Assembly (NCBI RefSeq): GCF_020740795.1
Contig: NC_067291.1
Span: 13,644,780 to 13,708,779, forward strand
Origin: Apus apus
Taxonomy: Eukaryota; Chordata; Aves; Apodiformes; Apodidae
Direction of reading: 5' to 3'
Length of the DNA: 64,000 nucleotides
Under the pieces are notes generated by a model. It did no database searches and was not told where the DNA came from. It worked only from the letters and a program-made list of their open reading frames with translations. The position numbers were made by a program, and so were the translations under genes. Positions 27,201 to 36,200 of the stretch are shown one piece after another; position 1 is the first letter of the stretch, and every line of letters starts with the position of its first letter.

Positions 27201-30200
27201 CAGCTGTCTCCATCTCTTGTCCTGACACCGCGGGAGGGGAGGGCTCTATTTCGAGCTGAGCCTCTTCAGGGTTCCTGGGTGGCTCTGTTGGTTCAACATC
27301 TGGAGTGCTGGTCCTAATTACAACGTCTGGGACAGAGGTTTCCCCTAAAATGCCTGCAATCGAGGGTGTCACAGCTCCAGATGTTGTGTCAGGAATTTCC
27401 TTCTCCTCAGGAGCACCAGGGAGCTCACCAGTGACCAAAGATGTGGCAACAGTTTTGATGTTAGCAGCAGGCAATGCAGATGTTCCTTCACTGGTTTCAT
27501 GGACTGTGGATGTTTCCATGCTAATCTCAGGAAATGCAGATGTTTCACCCCGGGCTTCTTGACTTGTGGATGTTTCTATCCTAATTTCAGGAAACAGAGA
27601 AGTTTCCCCACTTACTTCTTGAACTGTGGATGTTTCTATGGTAATTTTGGGATAGGCAGATGTTTCACCCCTGGCTTCTTGATGTGTTGGTATTTCTATT
27701 CTAATTTCAGGGAATGCAGAGGTTTCTCCACTGACTTCATGGAATGTAGAAGTTTCTATGCTAATCTCAGGAAAGGCAGATGTTTCGCCTCTTGTTTCTT
27801 GACTTGTAGAAGTTTCTATTCTAATTTCAGGAAATGCAGAACTTTCCCCACTGATTTCGTGGACCGTCGAAGTTTCTATGCTAATTTCAGGAAAGGCAGA
27901 TGTTTCACCCCTGGCTTCTTGATCTGTGGATGTTTCTATTCTAATTTCAGGAAATGCAGAACTTTCCCCACTAATTTCATGGACTGTGGATGTTTCTATG
28001 CTAATTTCAGGATAGCCAGATGTTTCACCCCTGGCTTCTTGATTTGTGGATGTTTCTATTCTAATTTCAGGAAATGCAGAACTTTCCCCACTGATTTCAT
28101 GGACTGTGGATGTTTCTATGCTAATTTCAGGATAGCCAGATGTTTCACCCCTGGCGTCTTGACTTGTGAAGGTTTCTATTCTAATTTCAGGAAATGCAGA
28201 ACTTTCCCCACTGATGTCTTGAATGGTGGAAGTTTCTGTGCTACTTTCAGGAAATGCAGAGGTTTCCCCACTTCCTTCTTGAGCGGTGGATGTTTCGATG
28301 ATAATTTCAGGATAGCCAGATGTTTCACCCCTGGCTTCTTGACTTGTAGATGTCTCCATGATAATTTCAGGAAATGCAGATGTTTCCCCACTGATTTCAT
28401 GAATTGTGGATGTTTCTGCACTAGTTTCAGGAAATGCAGACGTTTCCCCGCTGATTTCATGAATTGTGGATGTTTCTACACTAGTTTCAGGAAATGCAGA
28501 TGTTTCCCCACTGATTTCATAAGTTGCTGATGTTTCTATACCATTTTCTGGCAATGCAGATGTTTCCCCACTTGGTTCACCAGATGCAGAGGCCTCCCCA
28601 CTTGGCCCAAAAATGTAGGGGAATGTGACAGCTGTTTCCCCACCTAGTTCCTGTGACACTGTTGGTCTTGTCACAACTTCTAATAAATCAGACGTGACTA
28701 AAGTGACTTCTGGAAGCCCCGAGGCCTCCCCACTAATATCAGTCACTGCTGAAGACTGTCCACTTAGATCTGTGGCTCCAGAAATGTCTCCACTGATGTA
28801 CGGGATCCCAGATGGCTCCCCACTGAAGTCTCCTGTCCCTGAAGTAAACCCACTGGACTCCACAGCTCCAGACCCTTCTCCAGATAGTCCTCTGTCTCCA
28901 GAAGGAAATCCACTGACCTCTATCATCCCAGATGGTCCTTCTCCCACCTCTTGTGCACTTGATGTCTGTGTTACAACTTCCACCAAAGTGGTATCCACAA
29001 GAGAGACTGTGGGAAAGCCAGAGGTGAGTCCACTTTCCTCTCCAGACAGGAGGCCACTGGTGACATCAACTCCAGAGACTTCTCCACTGCTCTCAATCAC
29101 TCCACTCACCTCGGGCACTCCGGAAACACTCCCACCAAAGTCTACTTGCCCAGAAGGCTGACCACTGATATCTAAACTCCCAGATACCATGCCTGATATA
29201 TCTTCAGCTCCTGAAGGCAATCCACTGATTTCCAAATTCTCTTTTGCTTCTGCTTCTGTAATTGAGGGGCTTGTTGTCACTTCCTCCAAACTGGCATCTA
29301 CAAAGGTAACGCCTGAGGCCTCACTGCTTCCATCGACACCAGAACTAAGGCCACTTAGGTCCACCAGGCCACTGACCTCATGAGTTCCAGATGGTTCTCC
29401 ACTGACATCCAGTCCTGAGGGCAACCCGCTGAGCTCAGGCTCTCCAGAGGGCTCCCCACTGAGCTCAGCTCCTGAGGGTAACCCCTGGGCTCCACCACTG
29501 GTGCTCCACTCAGTGGATGGGAACCCTGACAGATCTCCTTCACCACTGACTCCAATGTCTCCTTTTCCTTCCTCTTGCCGTTCTGGTGCTGTTGTGACAA
29601 CTTCCACCAACGTGGTATCCACAAGAGAGATATTAGGAAAACCAGAGGTGAGTCCACTTTCCTCTCCAGATGACATGCCACTGACTAGCTCAGTGCCAGA
29701 GATATCTCCACTAAATCCAGAAGGCAGGCCACTGCTTTCCACTCCAGATGGCATCCCACTAATTTCTGGTATCCTTGAAATAGACACTGATGCATCTTCC
29801 TCTGCAGAAGGTAAGCCACTGATGTCAACAATGCCAGAAGGGGCCCCACTCAGGTCCCCTGAAGGTAGCCCACTTTCTCCAGGTAGAAAGCCACTCGTAT
29901 CCAGGTCTACCGATGGCAATCCACTTTCTCCAATCCCTGAGTGTTCTCCACTAAGTTCAAAAACTCCAGAAGTTGGTTCTCCACTTGTATCTGGGACTCC
30001 AGATGCCCACCCGGATGCTGAAGATTCACCACTGACTTGATGTTCTCCAGACACAGTCACCTCCACTGACACTTGGCTGACAGAAGCATTGGTACTTGTC
30101 TCCTCTGGTGTTATGGTAGCTGGAGGAAAAGCAGATGGACTCACTGGAAAAGAAAGGGTCAACAAAGAGGGAGATAGGAAAATTATTTACTAAATTTTGT

Positions 30201-33200
30201 TAAAGATGCTATTAACAATTTCCTGATTGATTTTACCTCCAAACTGATCCTTTTGGGATAAAGGCACAAAGTCCTGTGTGCTTGCAGAAATAATTTGGTC
30301 CCTAAACTTTTGCTAATGAACATTATATCTTAAATAAATATAAATTATGTATCTCTGAGAAACTGACAGAATATATAATCATCTGACAATGGATGATGGC
30401 AAGAGTGACATCAATTCCCACGTGCAAAAATCAAGCTACTGCTTCCCAGGAGATAAGATGTGGAAGAGAACAAGTTTGGTGTTACTCTGACCACAGGGCA
30501 GCTCTATCCTCCCTTAGGTCTGTTTCTTGCCTGCTTTCCCCATCCGTCGTACACACCAAGGTGTTTTGTAGGGTGCTCTGGCAGTGCTGCTCTGCAGCAG
30601 GGCAGGAGGGCTGGTCATTGTTTCAGTTCCAGACAAAAGTTAATTAATATACAGGTGTAGCTCCTCCTATGGCACCTGTGTACACAGCCTCAGGCTGTGC
30701 TAATATGGTGATAATTGTTTGGATTTAGAGGGAATCCCCTTCAGCCAGGACACAAGGTATTTATTTTTGGAGCGTCCCAACCCTACAACACCAGCCAAGG
30801 GGGACACAGAAGATGGGGAAGCTCTGACCCACCTGAGAGCAGTGACACATCAGTTGGAAAGACCTCTGTTCCCCAGGCTGTCTGATTCTCAGGTTGAGTG
30901 GCAAGCTCTGTCTCCGTGGTCACCTCCTCCCCAGAGGGTACCCCCTCCACTCCAGGGATCACTTGGGTTGCCAACACATATTCTTCAAAGGACGAGGTGA
31001 CCCCCTCCTCCTCCACAGGTGGCAGAGCTGGAACAAAAAGGTATTGGAGGGAGTTTCCAAAAATCCAATCCAAGATGCGGGTGAAATGCTTTGCCCAGAC
31101 CAGCACCCCGTCCCTTTCCCCAAGGAGATCGGTCTACACGCCCTGCAGGGGGTGGGGAGGTACCTCTGAAGCAGAAGGCGTGGTGCCGGGACAGCGGGTC
31201 GGGAAAGCCCGTCTGGTTGTTGTGCTGGTAGATGGTTCTGACGCCAGGGGTGCCCCCCCCGCAGGCGGGATGGGGACTGACGATGGGGTAGCGGAGGCTG
31301 CCATCAGCCAACCAGCCAGCGTGGCATCTGTCCAGGCCCTGCTTCCAGGCTGCGTGGAGTTGGCCAACTGAGGCCAGCGTGGCGTTTTGGGTCTCACAGT
31401 ACTGCTGAGCTTCCGAGAAGGTAAACTGCTCTGGCTGGGTTGCGAAGAACACCTCACCTGAGGGATGGGAGAGAAAAGAGGCGTGAGTCCCTGCATCCCA
31501 CCCACGCGCTTGCAGATGTGGAGGTGTGAGGCACAGTTTTGCTCTGCAGCCGTGCCCATAGGAGGGGGCAGAACGTACCCTTGAGCCTGTCAATGTAGCA
31601 GTAGACGTCGTAGGTCTCTGAGGCCGGGCGCATGCCGTACGACCGCACACCTGGAGAGCTCTCTTTGTCTCCTACGCAGTTGTCTCGGGGATTTACAATG
31701 GGATACCTACCAAAAGAAGAAGAGAGGAGGTAATCCAAGGTCAGCCTTATGTATCCTGGAGTGAAGAACCTCAATGTACTTGTGAGCAGGACACAAACGC
31801 TTCACCACTGGAGATGCTCAGAGCCCCCAGCGTGACTCAGAAACAAGTCCATTTACCGCTTGGGGCAATGACTACAAACCTTCCTTCACTTTTTTACATG
31901 TCAGGGCAGCTCAGCACAGCAGGAGGTACGCACAGGTCAGGGCAAAGGTAGGACAGGTTGAGAAGAAGGGGTCTATTGGCCACTAGATATCATGGCCTGG
32001 AGACAACCTTAGGTCAGGAACCCTTTAGATGCAGATGAGCAGAGCAGCACAGGACAGACCAGTGTAAAGCCTCAATCTCATGGCTAAATGGTGGTTTTGA
32101 GAGGTGTCTTCCCCAGGCCAGTACAGCTGTACCTGACTGTCTGGTCCCGCAGCCAGCCGGCGTCGCACTGGTCGAAGCCGTCCTCGTAGGCCGCCTGGAG
32201 CTGCTCGGGAGTGGCGATAACTGCGTTGTTCTGCAGACAGGCCTGCTGGGCTTGGACGAAGGAGAAGGCGTATCTGCTGGTGGCAGCTCGGTAGTGAAAC
32301 ACCACACCTGGGGGAAGAGAAGCCGTGGTGAGACAGCAGATACAGGACCTCCCCTCCACCAAGATACATGACCAGAAAGGGTCGTCTCAACCAATGCCTG
32401 TCAAACCCACTTTGATGGAGATGCCTCACTCATTGAGCTCTGCTGTCATCAAGGGTGATGTTCTAGCTATCTCTTTAGCCCTTCTCTAGGGTCTGCCTAC
32501 CCTGTCTTTCCCCTTCCTGGAGCCAGATGCACATGGGAGTGCATATGTGTGACCATGGCTGCCCCAAACATCAGCCTGCTGAGTCCTTTTCAGCACATGA
32601 TGGAGTGGCCCACAGGCTCCTCCTCACTCCCCCTGTTCTACTGTAGTGGAGGCACTCAGCCTGTTCCTGACCCCAAAAAGGCCTCCACACATCCAGGGAC
32701 TTGGATGTCCTCTGTGACAGCAGAAGCTCAGACTGTTTTCAGCTGAGTGGTCACCTCTAGGAGAAACTGATCTTCAAGCTTCTTGGAGTCCTAATGGCTT
32801 ACCTGTGGGGGAGATGGGCTGCTTGGGGAGGAGACCAATACCAGGGGCTGCTGTCACTCGCACGAGCTGATCCTCCACTGTGAAGGCAGAGGCAGACTCT
32901 AGCCCTGGTGTGGTGGTCACCCCCATGGCCTCTTCCACCGAGCTCACCTCCGCCGTTTCAGCGGTGATGGCAGTGCCTAAGGCTATGGTGGTGACCTCTT
33001 CAGGTACAGTCCACACCCCTGCGACATCCCCCCTGGTCACATTCTCCTCCTCTGTGGCAGCTGTCTCCACTGTGACACTGGTGGCGAAGACATCAGGCAG
33101 GAGCGTGAAGCCCTCGTACAGCTCAGTGGCAGCTGGTGTGATCTCGATGGGCTCCAGGGTGGCGATGCTGCCTCGGGCCTCCTCCTCCGTGGCGTTGCGT

Positions 33201-36200
33201 GGCAGAGGGAGCTCCACTTCAGTCTGGGTGACCGTCTGGATGGTGAAGGCGCTGCCCAGTTCGCTTCCCGTCTCGTCAATGAACTGCCCTGGGACCAGAG
33301 TCCCAACATCATCCCCTACACCAGGAGACAAAGCAGGAGTCAGAGGGGACATGGTCAGTCTAGCAAGGTGTACTGCATTGGTGCTGCCAGAGGAGAAGCT
33401 GGGTGTTTGCTGGCTCTGAGAGGAGCAGGAAAGTCATGATGGTCTTGTGAAACAAATGGTTTTCCTTCCTCTGTTATAGTTCTCTACAACTCTCCAGCAT
33501 GGAGTGCATGGTCGGGAGCTGGGGGCAACGAGCCACCATATGCTCCACAGCTGGTACATCAGAGAAGATTCTCCCTGCTCTCCTCCCAGCTCTCCTTCCT
33601 GGGAACATCTTGCCCATATCCAAGTCTGCACTGACCTCTAGTGCCTACTGTAAGGAATTTAAGGTGGCCAGAAGGAAGCAGAGGAGCTTGGATAACCTCC
33701 ACAACAGGTCTGAGCTGTAGAAGACAACTGCATCCTCCCCCTCAATGCATGAAGTCTCACCAGGATCACTATCTCCTCCTGCTCTGCCCGGGCGAGGACT
33801 TAAGAGCTCATCACATCTAAGCATGCTAACCCCATCACCAGGACAGCCAAAGTAGTCACTTGCTGTACCAAATACATTCAAACAGCTCTCATCTTTCCCC
33901 TCCCAGATCACTTTTCTGCTCAAGTCATATCCCTGGCTGTAGGAGAACATGCTTGACACGCCACTGAGCAGGTCAGCCTGCAGCAAGGATGGTGGCTTAA
34001 AGAGCAGCATAAACCAGAACTGAGCAGGTGAGGGAGAAATCTTGGATACACAGCAGGCCAGGTCTCGGCTGGGGATGGAGAGATGACACACTGTCACATT
34101 TCCCCCTAACACAGCTTTCCCTGCTCTATTTATTTCCAATTCCATTTTCCTGCTAGTTCCTTTTAGTCAGCACCTCTTGGATCTCAAGGGATCCAGAGAA
34201 TTAGATCGAGATGCTCAGACAAGGACTGGCTGTACTCTGCAGCTGCAGATGCACACCCTGAGATAACCAGGAGGCTGCAGATAACCTGCCTGCTGGTGTG
34301 CAGAGACACCCTGCTGAGCCCCACAGCCCCCCCACACTCACCGCTGTAGCAGATGGCATCGTAGCGAGTGTCGGGGTGGGGGTACCCGGTCTGGTTGACG
34401 TACAGGTACACTGTCCTCACCCCCACCAGGTTTCCTCCACAGTTGGGCCGTGCCCTAGAGATGGGGTAGCGGACGCTGCGGTCGGCCAGCCAGCCTGCAC
34501 TGCACATGTCCATGCCATCCTTCCAGGCCAGGTACAGCTCTCCTGTGGTGGCCAAACGGGCTCCCAAACTGTGGCATTTGTCAAAAGCTTCTTGGAAGGT
34601 GAACTTCGCGGGGGCGGTGGCATAGAAGACTTTACCTGCGATCACACCATCCAATAGCACAGGAATTAGCTGTAGAATTTCATCCCAATTCCCCTTTCTT
34701 TTCCCTTCCCACTCCTGAGAGTCTGGATAAGATGAAAAGTCCTGTGTCAGTCCCAGCTGAACAGCAACCCCATGATGGTGATGGTCTATAGAGACCAGAA
34801 GAATGTCGGGAGCCTTACAGACTGAATACAGACTGGAGCAAAACATATCAAACCAGCTGGAGACACGGGGCAAGAGGAAGAAAAAGGACAATTTCAGTTC
34901 TGATGTGCTGAATATTGCAATGAATCTCTGTCATAAGCATGGGTGACAGATACCTCCAAATGTCACACCCTCAAATGGATGACCAGAGATATGCAGGATG
35001 AAATGACCTCTCGTGGAGGTTAGACTGCCTCCATCCTCTGTACTGTATTAGTCATTTGACATTATCATTGGCCAAGGTCTAACAAAGAGACTGTGGAGAA
35101 CATCTGGCCTTGCTGGGAGCCATGCTTTTCCATCTTTAACCTGCCTTGTCCAGTCTAGGTATGATCAAAGCTTTGGCTGCTTTTGTGTCTAGGAACAACA
35201 AAAGCCCCAGATCACCTTGCATTTGCTCTGCATAGCAGTAAACATCATAGGTTTCATCTGGCTCACGGACACCGTAGGTCCTCACTCCTGGAAATTCATC
35301 TTTGTCACCATAGCAGCGCTCCCGGGGCCAGTGGATGGGGTACCTAGGGGAGAGAGGGTGTATGAGGGGTGGGGGGTGGCAGGACCCTGGCAGCCCCAGC
35401 AAGGCTGGAAGGGAGCTGCTGAGTGCTGTGCACTGTGATGCTTATGGCTTCTCCTGGGCTATGGGGATGGAGAAGGATGATCTGCTGTCCTGCCCTCCCT
35501 CTGATGGTCCTGAGTACATCAGGTCACCGGGAACATCAGCCAAAACCATCAGGTGCCTCCCCAGTGAGGGATGCACAGCTCGGGATGGTTGAGCCACACT
35601 TGTGCACCTTAGCAAAACATCTGTGCTGCTCAGGGAACAGGAAGGATCAGGATTAAAGCCATTGTCCAGTCAGCTGTCACCACCAGCTGAGGAGGACAGT
35701 GGTCACTCTTCTTTCCTACTATTGATTCCCTCCCGGCAGAGAATGGCTGCAGCCCACCACCTCCCTCTGCATACCAGCTATTGCAACAGTTGCTATTTAA
35801 CAACTGCTTCTCAACTCTTCAGTCATTACAGAAGCCCTTCCCCAGTGACCCTGGGGTAGCTTTCTGGTCCTCACCTGACAGTCTGATCTGCCAGCCAGCC
35901 AGCGTCACACTGCTCGTACCCATCCTCATAGGCAGCCTGCAGCTGCTCGGGAGTAGCAATGACAGCACTGTTCTGGATACAGGCCTGCTTTGCCTTCTCA
36001 AAGTTCAAGGTGTACCTTGTGGAGATTGCTCTGTAGTGGAACACAATGCCTGGAAAACACAATGGCCATCACTCACGTCTGTGATTTGAATTAGACAGTA
36101 GGAAGAAGGTCTTTATGGTGAGGGTGGTGAAACACAAGCACAGGTTGTCTAGAGGAGCTGTGGATTCCCCATCCCTGGAAGTGTTCAAGACCAGGCTGGA

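Noticed and set aside
27499-28530. A 343-codon open frame on the + strand, Cys/Phe-rich and repetitive
   Set aside because: It is the exact antisense of the 60-bp aggrecan array. A repeat period divisible by three without stops in this frame keeps it open automatically. The - strand frame joins perfectly to the EGF and KS exons.
28625-30040. Further + strand open frames of 178 and 179 codons
   Set aside because: They are antisense shadows of the SG-rich repeats of the ACAN CS exon.
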